From: Halopseudomonas salegens
GTDB taxonomy: Bacteria; Pseudomonadota; Gammaproteobacteria; Pseudomonadales; Pseudomonadaceae
Reading direction: 5' to 3'
DNA length: 64,000 nucleotides
Assembly: GCF_900105655.1 (NCBI RefSeq)
Contig: NZ_LT629787.1
Coordinates: forward strand, 1,488,001-1,552,000
Shown piece after piece: positions 18,501 through 26,260 of the stretch; within the stretch, counting starts at the first letter, position 1; each line of letters opens with the position of its first letter. A program made the translations under genes and the position numbers. Below the pieces are notes generated by a model that saw only the letters and a program-made list of their open reading frames with translations, did no database searches and was not told where the DNA came from.

Positions 18501-19350
18501 AGTCCGGGGTGATGGCAACCGTCTTGGTGCCCTTGTAACGCACCTCGGTAAAGAAGTGCGCATCTGGCGTACGGGTTTGTGGGACATTCGATCCCCAGGC
18601 AATGATGTAATTGGAGTTGTACCAGTCGGCCGATTCCGGCACGTCGGTCTGCTCGCCCCAGGTCATCGGCGAGGCCGGTGGCAGGTCGCAGTACCAGTCG
18701 TAGAAGCTCAGGCACACGCCACCGATCAGCGACAGGTAGCGGCTGCCTGCGGCGTAGCTGACCATCGACATGGCCGGAATCGGCGAGAAGCCGACCACGC
18801 GATCCGGGCCGTACTGCTTGACGGTATAGACGTTGGCCGCAGCAATGATCTCGGTGACCTCGTTCCAGCTGGAGCGGATAAAACCGCCCAGCCCGCGTTC
18901 AGCCTTGTAGGACGTCGCCTTGGCCGGATCTTCGACAATGCTGCGCCAGGCATCCACCGGCGCCATGGTGGTGCGGGCTTCGCGCCACAGCTTCAGTAGC
19001 GCCTTGCGCACCTTGGGGTATTTCAGGCGGTTGGCGCTGTAGATGTACCAGCTGTAGCTGGCACCGCGCGGGCAGCCCCGTGGCTCGTGGTTGGGCAGGT
19101 CCGGTCGGGTCCGCGGGTAGTCGGTCTGCTGGGTCTCCCAGGTGATCAGGCCATTCTTGACGTAAATCTTCCAGGAACAGGAACCGGTGCAGTTCACCCC
19201 GTGGGTCGAGCGCACGATCTTGTCGTACTGCCAGCGGGCCCGGTAGAAATTTTCCCAGTCGCGAGACTCGATACGGGTCTCGCCGTGGCCGTCAGCAAAC
19301 TCATCCTGTTTGCGCTTGAAGAAGCGAAGCTGATCGAGTAAGTGGCTCAT
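15574..19350 (-). CDS. narG: Respiratory nitrate reductase alpha subunit NarG
   Basis: The 1258-residue catalytic subunit binds bis-MGD and reduces nitrate to nitrite on the cytoplasmic side. The FS0 cluster ligands are visible as His50, Cys54 and Cys58 (STHGVNCTGSC) with the fourth Cys in EPRGCPRG. An Asp in ESADWYNSNY, near residue 223, fits the Mo ligand. The C-terminal region has GGHHNSVTRVVLKPTHM, typical of NarG. Start ATG at 19350 has AGGAG upstream. Gene order narGHJI is intact. Confidence 0.97.
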   Translation of the reverse strand: MSHLLDQLRFFKRKQDEFADGHGETRIESRDWENFYRARWQYDKIVRSTHGVNCTGSCSWKIYVKNGLITWETQQTDYPRTRPDLPNHEPRGCPRGASYSWYIYSANRLKYPKVRKALLKLWREARTTMAPVDAWRSIVEDPAKATSYKAERGLGGFIRSSWNEVTEIIAAANVYTVKQYGPDRVVGFSPIPAMSMVSYAAGSRYLSLIGGVCLSFYDWYCDLPPASPMTWGEQTDVPESADWYNSNYIIAWGSNVPQTRTPDAHFFTEVRYKGTKTVAITPDYSEVAKLTDLWLNPKQGTDAALSQAFNHVIFKEFHLEKPSAYFTDYVRRYTDLPMLVLLEEAEKGYKPTRFLRASDLDDQLGQDNNPEWKTIAVDSTTDQLVSPLGSIGYRWGESGKWNIEAREGGEGREVVLQLSQIDNGEVVNVAFPYFGGQLHDHFQQADGEEIQYRHLPSRVLTLADGKQLRVATVFDIQAAGLGIDRGLGGANVASSYDDASVPGTPAWQEQITGVSREKVIRVAREFADNADKTQGRSMIIVGAAMNHWYHMDMNYRGLINMLMLCGCVGQSGGGWAHYVGQEKLRPQTGWLPLAFGLDWNRPPRQMNGTSFFYNHSSQWRHEKMSVHEILSPLADKSQFPEHMLDYNIRAERGGWLPSAPQFNRNPLAICREAAALGMDPKAYALQSLQDGSLRFACEQPDNSDNFPRNMFIWRSNLLGSSGKGHEYMLKYLLGTPKHGVMNEDLGKRDGVKPTEADWVEEGAIGKIDLVTTLDFRMSSTCVYSDIVLPTATWYEKDDMNTSDMHPFIHPLSAAIDPAWESRSDWDIYKSIARKFSEISAGELGVEQDLVTIPMLHDSPGELAQPFGGTDWKTAGEVPVPGKNCPNMVVVERDYPNTFKKFSSLGPLLQKLGNGGKGISWNTDHEVEFLGQLNHEVLEEGISQGRPQINTAIDACEVILSLAPETNGHVAVKAWEALSTFTGRDHSHLAVGKQHEAIRFRDIQAQPRKIISSPTWSGLEDEHVSYNACYTNVHEYIPWRTITGRQQFFQDHPWMQAFGEQLMSYRPPVNTRTTGYVMGKKPNGNNEIVLNWITPHQKWGIHSTYSDNLIMLTLSRGGPIIWLSEVDAAKAGIEDNDWVECFNANGALVARAVVSQRVMEGMVMMYHAQERIVNMPGSEMTGTRGGHHNSVTRVVLKPTHMIGGYAQQSWGFNYYGTVGCNRDEFVVVRKMDKIDWLDDVELGGLGGDALPQPLPQDIE

Positions 19351-19414
19351 GCTGTTTCTCCTCGTTCCAGGCAAACTTCAGCCGGCTGGCCGGCATTGGA
19401 GTAATGGGTCATAT

Positions 19415-20911
19415 TCATTTTGCGATCACCTCACGTGCACGCTGATCAGCCAGTTCACGGTCCACCGAAGAGACGTAATACTCTTCGGAAAACGCGCCTT
19501 CTGGCTCTTTCAACAAGAAGAAACAGATGATGAAACTGACGAATGCTCCGCCAGCAATAATGAAGAAGAACTGCGAAGGGGTTACAAAGGTGAACAGGGT
19601 CAGGTAACAGACAGCCCCGACATTGCCGTAGGCCCCCGCCATGCCGGAAATCTGGCCGGTGATTCGCCGCTTGATCGAAGGAATGATGCCGAATGTGGCG
19701 CCCTCCGCGCCCTGGACAAATACCGAACAGGCTACTGTCACGGCAATTGCAATCAGTAGCGGCCATTTCTCGTTGAGCAGTCCCATGAAGACAAAGCCCA
19801 CACAGATACCGAGCATATAGGCCAGCATCACAAAGCGGCGGTTGCCCAAACGGTCGGAAACCAGCCCCCCCATGGGGCGAGCCACCAGGTTGACGAAGGC
19901 AAAGGACGCAGCGATCAGGCCGGCTGTGGTTGGCGTCAGTCCCCAGGTCAGTTCGAAGAACATCGGCAACATGGAAACCACCGCCAACTCAGCGCCGAAG
20001 TTGGCAAAGTAGGTCGAGTTCAGGGCAACGACGCTGTTGAAAGGATACTTGTCGTCCTCTGGAACCCCCTTCTTCAACAGCGGCACATTGACGCGCAGGA
20101 TTTGCACAATCTGGTACAGCACTACCAGCACGATCGCCCCATAGCAGATGGCAGCACCGGTTGCAGAGAGATAGCCCAGATCCTCAATACGCCAGACCAG
20201 AATTCCGAGCACCCCGATCATGGGGATGGTCCAGATGATCAGCTTGATCATATCGGCCCAGGTGCTGACCTCCATGGCGCTGGCTTTTTTGGGCTTGTGT
20301 TGCACGGTGCCGACCGGGCCGTCCGTTATGGCGAACCAGTAATAGATACCGTAGGCAGCCATGATCATGGCCGAACTGGCAATTGCCCAGCGCCAGCCTT
20401 CCGGGCCACCGAAAATGTGAATGGCGATAGCCGGCAAGGTCATCGCTGCGGCAGCCGACCCAAAATTGCCCCAACCGGCATAGAAGCCTTCGGCAAAGCC
20501 GATGTCCCTGGGTTTGAACCACATGGCTGTCATGTGGATACCCACCACGAAGCTGGCGCCAATCGAGCTGAGAATCAGGCGGGCAACCAGCAATTGGGTG
20601 CGTGTATCGCCAAAGGCAAAGAACAGTGCCGGCAAGGCCATCACCACCAGCAATACCGAGAAAACCCGACGTGGCCCCCAACGGTCCAGCGCCATGCCGA
20701 CAACCACGCGTGCCGGAATGGTCAATGCAACGTTGGCAATGGCAAACAGTTTCAGGTCATCGGGGGTCAGCCAGTTGACGCTTTTCAACATGCTGGATGC
20801 CAGTGGTGCCATCCCGAACCAGACAAAAAAACTGATGTAAAACGCTATCCAGGTGAGGTGCAGGGCCCGGATCTCGGGGTTTTTCCATTTGAAGACATCT
20901 GCGACTTTCAT
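19415..20911 (-). CDS. narK: Nitrate/nitrite transporter, NarK1-like (MFS)
   Basis: The 498-residue protein has about 12 helices and the MFS nitrate-porter signatures (ALHLTWIAFYISFFVWFGMAPL at the start, AGWGNFGSAAAAMTLP in the middle). The N-terminal half resembles NarK1 / NasA-type porters (likely proton-coupled nitrate uptake) rather than the E. coli NarK type; the distinction is inference from sequence feel. It precedes narG by 64 bases and follows the usp gene. An AAGGAG site supports the start. Confidence 0.88.
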   Translation of the reverse strand: MKVADVFKWKNPEIRALHLTWIAFYISFFVWFGMAPLASSMLKSVNWLTPDDLKLFAIANVALTIPARVVVGMALDRWGPRRVFSVLLVVMALPALFFAFGDTRTQLLVARLILSSIGASFVVGIHMTAMWFKPRDIGFAEGFYAGWGNFGSAAAAMTLPAIAIHIFGGPEGWRWAIASSAMIMAAYGIYYWFAITDGPVGTVQHKPKKASAMEVSTWADMIKLIIWTIPMIGVLGILVWRIEDLGYLSATGAAICYGAIVLVVLYQIVQILRVNVPLLKKGVPEDDKYPFNSVVALNSTYFANFGAELAVVSMLPMFFELTWGLTPTTAGLIAASFAFVNLVARPMGGLVSDRLGNRRFVMLAYMLGICVGFVFMGLLNEKWPLLIAIAVTVACSVFVQGAEGATFGIIPSIKRRITGQISGMAGAYGNVGAVCYLTLFTFVTPSQFFFIIAGGAFVSFIICFFLLKEPEGAFSEEYYVSSVDRELADQRAREVIAK

Positions 20912-20931
20912 GGCGCAATACTCCTTGTCAT

Positions 20932-21390
20932 TCAGGGGCAGGCCTGGATAAGGACCGGACAGGGTGCGCGACGCGCCAGAAATGCGCTGACACTGCCAAA
21001 GGTCATGTAATCGAGCTCATCGACCAACAAATTGAGCGAGCGAGAAATAAAGCCGCCATCAGGCTCATTGCTGTGGCGAGCAATGACCAAGAGGTCGGGC
21101 TTTTTGTGTTCGGCAGCCTTGAGGATCATTTTGCGGGCATCGCCTTCAGCCAGAATGACCTCGGCGTTCAGGCCGGCCTGGCTGACCCGGTCAGCCGCCA
21201 GGCGCAGGAATCCCTGAAACTCGGCCTTTTGCTGGTTGAACAGCTCGGAGCTGCCATCGCTGGTATCCAGCGCGCCCTCGACTACCCCGATCAGAATGAT
21301 CACGGGCTTGAGTGGCGCGAACATATTCAGCGTTGCTTCGAGTGCCTTGTGAGCGTTACGCGAGTTGTCGTAAGCAATCATGATGCGCAT
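20932..21390 (-). CDS. Universal stress protein (UspA family)
   Basis: The 152-residue protein begins MRIMIAYDNSRNAHKALEA, the UspA N-terminal strand, and contains an ADGARK-like region (LAEGDARKMIL) followed by DLLVIARHS. The nucleotide-binding G-x2-G-x9-G(S/T) loop is not clearly recognisable, so it may be an ATP-independent type. The gene sits between the two narK-type genes and is presumably co-transcribed with them under anaerobic control. The ATG at 21390 was chosen over an in-frame upstream start. Confidence 0.85.
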   Translation of the reverse strand: MRIMIAYDNSRNAHKALEATLNMFAPLKPVIILIGVVEGALDTSDGSSELFNQQKAEFQGFLRLAADRVSQAGLNAEVILAEGDARKMILKAAEHKKPDLLVIARHSNEPDGGFISRSLNLLVDELDYMTFGSVSAFLARRAPCPVLIQACP

Positions 21391-21406
21391 GTTGTTTCTC
21401 CACTGA

Positions 21407-23008
21407 TCAGGGGTTCTTGATGTAGGCATTTGGGCGCAGATAGAACCACCAGTTGAGTACCAGGCAGAGCGCGTAGAACACGGCAAAACCATACATGGCC
21501 ACCTCCGGGCTACCGGCTCTGACCTGTTCACCGATCACGATCGGCGCGACGAAGGCACCATAGGCAGCAACCGCAGAGGTCCAGCCGAGTACCGGACCGG
21601 CCTTTTCACGGTCGTAGATCACGCCGATGGTGCGGAAGGTCGAACCGTTGCCGATGCCGGATGCCGCGAATATCACCAGGAACAGCACCAGGAACAGGAA
21701 GAAGAATTCTTCAGGCTGTTGCGCGCCATAGGCTTGTTGCATGACATAGCCGGCAGCGACAGAGGCCAGGACCATGACCACTGAAATAACCTGGGTAACG
21801 ATCGAGCCACCGACCTTGTCCGAAATCCAGCCGCCAAGCGGGCGAATCAGGGCGCCGATAAAGGGGCCTATCCAGGCATAGGTCAAGGCACTGGGTGCAT
21901 TCGGGTTGGCTATACGGCTTACCGTGCCATCGGCTCCCACCTCATTCATGAATCCGAAAATCACCGTAATGGACAATGGCAGGGCCATTGAGAAGCCAAT
22001 GAAAGAGCCGAAGGTAAGGATGTACAGAATGCTCATCGACCAGGTGTGTTTGTCGCGGAAAATGGCAAACTGTCGCTTGATATTGGGCTTGATGCTGCCC
22101 GGCAACAGCCGCAGCATGCCCAGCGTGCCGCCCATGATCAGGACCATGGCTACCCACATATTGAGGACACCCAGCCCGACGGGCTCCGGCAGGTAGAGGT
22201 ACAAGCCGACCCCGGCAGTCAGGAAGCCGACACCGTATAACCCCAATATCTTGCCGAAAGCACTGATCGGGTTGCCCGGGTTGGGAGTGATGGGCAGCAG
22301 GTTGTTCATGCCGAACCAGCCGGCAAAGGCCAGAGGCACCAGAAACAGTAGCCAGACGAAGCCGGCATTCTGTATCCAGGTTTCGGTACCGGCGGGAATT
22401 TTTCCGATCAATGTGCCGCTATCCTGCGTCAACACCATCGAGCCCCCGGCGAAGGCACCAAATACCCCCGCAGTCATCACCAGTGGTATCAGAATCTGCA
22501 TGGTGGTGACCCCGAAGTTACCCAGCCCGGCATTCAGGCCCAGGGCCAGGCCCTGCTGGTTCTTCGGGAAAAAAGTGCTGATATTGCTCATGGAGCAGGC
22601 AAAGTTGCCGCCGCCAATGCCGGAGAGAAAGGCCAGTAACTGGAACACCCAGAGCGGTGTGTTCGGGTTCTGCAACGCCATGCCCGCCCCGGCTGCAGGT
22701 ATCATCAACAAGGCCGTGGTGAGGAAAATGGTATTGCGACCGCCGGCGATCCGAATCATGAACGAAGCCGGTATCCTCAGGGTGGCGCCCGTCAGGCCGG
22801 CAATGGCGGTCAGAGTAAACAGCTCTCCCGGAGCAAAGGGAAAACCAAGGTTGATCATTTGTACCGTGACAATGCCCCACATCAACCAGACGGCAAAACC
22901 CATCAGCAGGCTGGGAATGGAGATCCACAAGTTGCGGTTGGCAATCCGCTTGCCGGTTGTCTCCCAGAAAACCGGGTCTTCAACATCCCACTTTTCGATA
23001 TTGCTCAT
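21407..23008 (-). CDS. narK: Nitrate/nitrite antiporter, NarK2/NarU-like (MFS)
   Basis: The 533-residue protein resembles E. coli NarK/NarU: RNLWISIPSLLMGFAVWLMWG at the N terminus, GLGNFGVTTMQILIPLV and GNGSTFRTIG as nitrate signatures. About 12 helices with a long central loop. This type usually exchanges nitrite for nitrate. It is the first gene of the leftward nar operon, downstream of an intergenic region holding a perfect Fnr/Anr box. The ATG at 23008 is taken because homology starts at MSNIEKWDVEDP. Confidence 0.9.
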   Translation of the reverse strand: MSNIEKWDVEDPVFWETTGKRIANRNLWISIPSLLMGFAVWLMWGIVTVQMINLGFPFAPGELFTLTAIAGLTGATLRIPASFMIRIAGGRNTIFLTTALLMIPAAGAGMALQNPNTPLWVFQLLAFLSGIGGGNFACSMSNISTFFPKNQQGLALGLNAGLGNFGVTTMQILIPLVMTAGVFGAFAGGSMVLTQDSGTLIGKIPAGTETWIQNAGFVWLLFLVPLAFAGWFGMNNLLPITPNPGNPISAFGKILGLYGVGFLTAGVGLYLYLPEPVGLGVLNMWVAMVLIMGGTLGMLRLLPGSIKPNIKRQFAIFRDKHTWSMSILYILTFGSFIGFSMALPLSITVIFGFMNEVGADGTVSRIANPNAPSALTYAWIGPFIGALIRPLGGWISDKVGGSIVTQVISVVMVLASVAAGYVMQQAYGAQQPEEFFFLFLVLFLVIFAASGIGNGSTFRTIGVIYDREKAGPVLGWTSAVAAYGAFVAPIVIGEQVRAGSPEVAMYGFAVFYALCLVLNWWFYLRPNAYIKNP

Positions 23009-23096
23009 GGTGCTTCCTCGCACTTGAATCAGTCGGGACCGACCAAACAAATCGGCTTTACGGCTTGCACGCTAAGCTGATGCAAGCGGATAAAAA

Positions 23097-23110
23097 TTGA
23101 TCTGAATCAA
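23097..23110. promoter_or_regulatory. Fnr/Anr box in the narK-narX intergenic region
   Basis: The palindrome TTGATctgaATCAA is an exact match to the Fnr/Anr consensus TTGAT-N4-ATCAA. Its centre lies about 95 bases from the narK ATG at 23008 and 230 bases from the narX ATG at 23337. It most probably activates the leftward nar operon under low oxygen. Single NarL-heptamer-like TACCTCT occurs nearby at about 23150, but I saw no clear 7-2-7 pair. No gene lies between 23009 and 23336. Confidence 0.85.
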
Positions 23111-23336
23111 GTCGGGAACCGGGCTGGCAGAGCAGCAAGGTGGCATGTACCTCTTTCTGGTTACCTCGAAATAAGCTGTCAATATCAATAAATTCAATGA
23201 GTTGAAATTGAGGTGGCTTGATCCTCTGGTGACGGGACAGCGATGCGAGTTATTGGAGATACCTACCCGTAGCCATTGCAAAAACCTCTGGCTGGCGCAC
23301 AATCGAGACCAACCCATTGGATGTTCGCGAGCACTT

Positions 23337-25196
23337 ATGCTGAATACACCGTCCGACTCTTTGACGCCTCGCCATTCGGTGGTTTTTCACACCCTGCTGG
23401 CCTTTGTGGTCATCATTGCCGTGTCGGTGCTGAGTCTCCTGGGTAACCTGTACATGGCGGAAGCTTTGGGTGGCGATGCCGCAGCCATCAACCAGGCCGG
23501 CAGCTTGCGCATGCAGTCCTATCGGCTGGCGTTGACTGCCAGTCAGAATGATCCGCAGCTGTTGCAGGCGCACTTGAATCAACTGGACGAAACACTGACC
23601 TCGTCGGCTTTACGCTCGACTGTTCGGCGACACCCTGACAGTTCTTTGCCCGCGCATTACGCGGAGATACTCGAGCATTGGTCTCAGGTCATGCGCCCCA
23701 GATTGGCGACTCAGCCCCCTCGACTGGAGCTCTACCGTAACGAGCTGGATAGCTTTACTTCAGAGCTGGATCGTTTTGTCAGCAATCTGCAGCTAGCCTC
23801 CGAACGCAAACTGGGAGTGATTCGTGTGCTGCAGGTAGGCACGCTGTTCATCATCGTGCTGATTGCGTTTCTGCTGATTTACCGTTTGCACAACAACCTG
23901 GCCAGCCCACTGCGGGCGTTGACCGCGATGGCCCGACAGATTGGCGGTGGCAATTTCAACAGCCGCGTCCAGGTTGCTGGCGACACCGAGCTCAGCCTGT
24001 TGGCTCGCACCCTGAATCAGATGAGCCAGGAACTGGCTGAACTCTATGCCGAAATGGAACAGAAGGTCAGTGACAAAACTGCCGAACTGCGGCGCAGCAA
24101 TGCCAGCCTGCATCTGTTGTTCAACGGTGCGCGCATGTTGTACAGCAAGCCGGAGGACCCGGCGCAAATGATGGGGCAGCTACTTGAGAAAGTGCAGCAG
24201 ACGCTCGGCAGTGGCCCTGTCAGCCTGTGCCTGAACCGGCCGGGCGAGGTCGGCAGCCATACCGCGATGAGTTCACTGGACCTTCTACCGCCCTACTACT
24301 GCAATCTTCCGCAATGCGACAACTGCCCCGCTCATTCCAATCAGGGGCTGCTGGCGAATGGCAATCGTCTGATCGGTTTCGAGTTGCGTTCAGGAAACAG
24401 TGAGCTGGGTGCCCTGCGGGTCGAGCATCCAGCCGAGCAGGCACTGGAGCCCTGGCAGGAGCAGCTGATGACTACCCTGGCCGACCTGTTTGCAGCTTCA
24501 TTGAGTCTGGCCAGCCAGAGTGATCAGCAGGCTCGCCTGGCGCTGATGGAAGAACGCGCCGTTATTGCCCGCGAGCTGCATGATTCCCTTGCGCAGGCCC
24601 TTTCCGCGCAAAAGTTGCAGGTGGCCAGATTCAAGCGACTGGCGGCCAGAGGTGCTGATACGGATACCCTGAACGCCACTGCGGGGGAAATCGAGCAGGG
24701 TCTGAATGCGGCTTATCGACAACTGCGCGAGCTGCTGACCACCTTCCGCATCAAGGTCAACGCCCCGGGTTTGAAACCTGCGCTACTGGCTACCGTGGAC
24801 GAATTCAGCAGCAATTCCGGGCTGCTGATTCACTTCCATTACCAGCTGGATCACTGCCCTCTCTCGCCCAACGAAGAAATCCATTGTTTGCAGGTGATAC
24901 GTGAAGCTCTGAGCAACGTGCTCAAGCATGCCAAGGCCAGTCAGTGTTGGCTGAATCTGTACCAGGACCGCAGTGGCACAATTCAGATCCAGATCGAAGA
25001 CAACGGTATCGGTATTGATACCGACGTCAGCCCCAGCGGTCACTACGGCTTGACCATTTTGCGTGAGCGCGCAGAGGGTTTGCACGGCAGTGTCAGCATC
25101 GACACCGGCGATAAGGGTGGCGCGCGTATCTGGCTGAGTTTTCCACCCGCTTATCGCCGTATCCCATTGAAACAGGAGTCAAACAATAATGAGTGA
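23337..25196 (+). CDS. narX: Nitrate/nitrite sensor histidine kinase NarX
   Basis: The 619-residue inner-membrane sensor has an N-terminal helix, a periplasmic domain with the nitrate-binding P-box (INQAGSLRMQSYRLAL), a second membrane helix (TLFIIVLIAFLLIY), a HAMP domain, and a central module containing a Cys-rich stretch (YYCNLPQCDNCPAH). His415 in ARELHDSLAQALS is the phosphorylated residue, and DNGIGI marks the HATPase domain. It phosphorylates NarL in response to nitrate. ATG 23337 is chosen; an upstream in-frame start at 23202 lies in the regulatory region. Confidence 0.93.
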   Translation: MLNTPSDSLTPRHSVVFHTLLAFVVIIAVSVLSLLGNLYMAEALGGDAAAINQAGSLRMQSYRLALTASQNDPQLLQAHLNQLDETLTSSALRSTVRRHPDSSLPAHYAEILEHWSQVMRPRLATQPPRLELYRNELDSFTSELDRFVSNLQLASERKLGVIRVLQVGTLFIIVLIAFLLIYRLHNNLASPLRALTAMARQIGGGNFNSRVQVAGDTELSLLARTLNQMSQELAELYAEMEQKVSDKTAELRRSNASLHLLFNGARMLYSKPEDPAQMMGQLLEKVQQTLGSGPVSLCLNRPGEVGSHTAMSSLDLLPPYYCNLPQCDNCPAHSNQGLLANGNRLIGFELRSGNSELGALRVEHPAEQALEPWQEQLMTTLADLFAASLSLASQSDQQARLALMEERAVIARELHDSLAQALSAQKLQVARFKRLAARGADTDTLNATAGEIEQGLNAAYRQLRELLTTFRIKVNAPGLKPALLATVDEFSSNSGLLIHFHYQLDHCPLSPNEEIHCLQVIREALSNVLKHAKASQCWLNLYQDRSGTIQIQIEDNGIGIDTDVSPSGHYGLTILRERAEGLHGSVSIDTGDKGGARIWLSFPPAYRRIPLKQESNNNE

Positions 25197-25842
25197 TGAA
25201 GAAACCACCCGCATTCTCCTGGTTGATGATCACCCGATGATGCGCCGCGGGCTACGGGATTTGCTGGCGCTGGAAGATGATCTGCAACCGGTGGGCGAAG
25301 CCGGCAGTGGCCCGGAAGCCCTGCTGCTGGCAGCGCAGGAAGAACCGGACCTGATCCTGATGGACCTCAACATGCCGGGCATGGATGGTCTGGAAACCGT
25401 GCGGCAACTGCGTGATGCAGGCTGCGATGCGCGCATTGTCATGTTTACCGTGTCAGATGATCATGCCCACGTGCTTGAAGCTCTGCGCGAAGGCGCAGAC
25501 GGTTACCTGCTCAAGGATATGGATGCCGACCAGTTGGTGGATGAAATCCGCAAGGCAGCACATGGGCAAATGGCTTTGAGTGCAGAGCTTACCCGGGTAC
25601 TGGCGCAGGCTATTCGCGAGCGACCGGCCAAGGGGCAGCAAAACGCGGCTGCATCATTGACCAAACGGGAAAAGGATGTGCTCAAGTTGATTGCCAAAGG
25701 TCAAAGCAACAAGATGATTGGCCGGAAGCTGGATATCACCGAAGGGACGGTCAAGGTTCATGTGAAAAGAGTGTTGAATAAACTGGGCATGCGCTCCCGC
25801 ACCGAAGCAGCGGTGTGGGTCGTTGAAAACCAGCTGAACTGA
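25189..25842 (+). CDS. narL: Nitrate response regulator NarL
   Basis: The 217-residue protein has a receiver domain with the acidic pair Asp13-Asp14 and the phospho-acceptor Asp59 (LILMDLNMPG). A LuxR/GerE-type helix-turn-helix follows: LTKREKDVLKLIAKGQSNKMI. It overlaps the narX stop by 8 bases and forms one unit with it. It should regulate the divergent nar operon with Anr. Confidence 0.95.
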   Translation: MSDEETTRILLVDDHPMMRRGLRDLLALEDDLQPVGEAGSGPEALLLAAQEEPDLILMDLNMPGMDGLETVRQLRDAGCDARIVMFTVSDDHAHVLEALREGADGYLLKDMDADQLVDEIRKAAHGQMALSAELTRVLAQAIRERPAKGQQNAAASLTKREKDVLKLIAKGQSNKMIGRKLDITEGTVKVHVKRVLNKLGMRSRTEAAVWVVENQLN

Positions 25843-25875
25843 CTGCCCGGGGAAGCTCCCTCAGTCACTTTTTTT
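25840..25875 (+). terminator. Rho-independent terminator of narXL
   Basis: TGACTG at 25840-25845 pairs with CAGTCA at 25862-25867, with a GC-rich inner stem (GGGG/TCCC), followed by seven T residues at 25869-25875. It begins in the narL stop codon and ends within the 3' part of the convergent DGC-type gene. Confidence 0.8.
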
Positions 25876-26235
25876 CAGTGCCCAGGCACGTTCTACCAGC
25901 ATGTCTTCCAGAAACAGTGTCTGCTCTTCCGAGCAATCTTCGCCATAACGCTTGCGCAAGCCAAGATCACTGAGCACCACATGCTCATCCGGAGTAACCT
26001 GGTAACGTGCCAGACAAGCCTTGACGCAGTGCAAGCGACAACCATCAATGGCGATGATCTTTCGCCCCGAACAGGCTTGCTTGACGAGTGCCGGCACCCC
26101 GCCGCCTACCCCGGCAATACAGGACATGTCAGCGATGCCCGCGCGATCAAGACGAACCGCCAGGCTGTTTGCCAACTGGGCGACATTCGAGCAACCAGAA
26201 CAGGAATAAATCAAGGGTTGAGCCTGATTGGCCAT
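25861..26235 (-). CDS. DGC-domain putative zinc-binding protein
   Basis: The 124-residue protein has the cysteine-rich pattern of the DGC (DUF1847-like) family: YSCSGCSNVAQLAN at the N terminus, VKQACSGRK, and IDGCRLHCVKACL. These pairs could hold zinc or another metal. The function of the family is unknown. It follows moeA by 25 bases on the same strand and is convergent with narL, so it may be expressed with the cofactor genes in anaerobic growth (inference from position). Confidence 0.75.
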   Translation of the reverse strand: MANQAQPLIYSCSGCSNVAQLANSLAVRLDRAGIADMSCIAGVGGGVPALVKQACSGRKIIAIDGCRLHCVKACLARYQVTPDEHVVLSDLGLRKRYGEDCSEEQTLFLEDMLVERAWALKKSD

Positions 26236-26260
26236 TATCGTTTGCCTCCGTATCGGTGCT

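Noticed and set aside
17425..18999. Long 524-codon open frame opposite narG
   Set aside because: It is antisense to a fully supported NarG and has no recognisable domains; GC-rich coding DNA often leaves such mirror frames.
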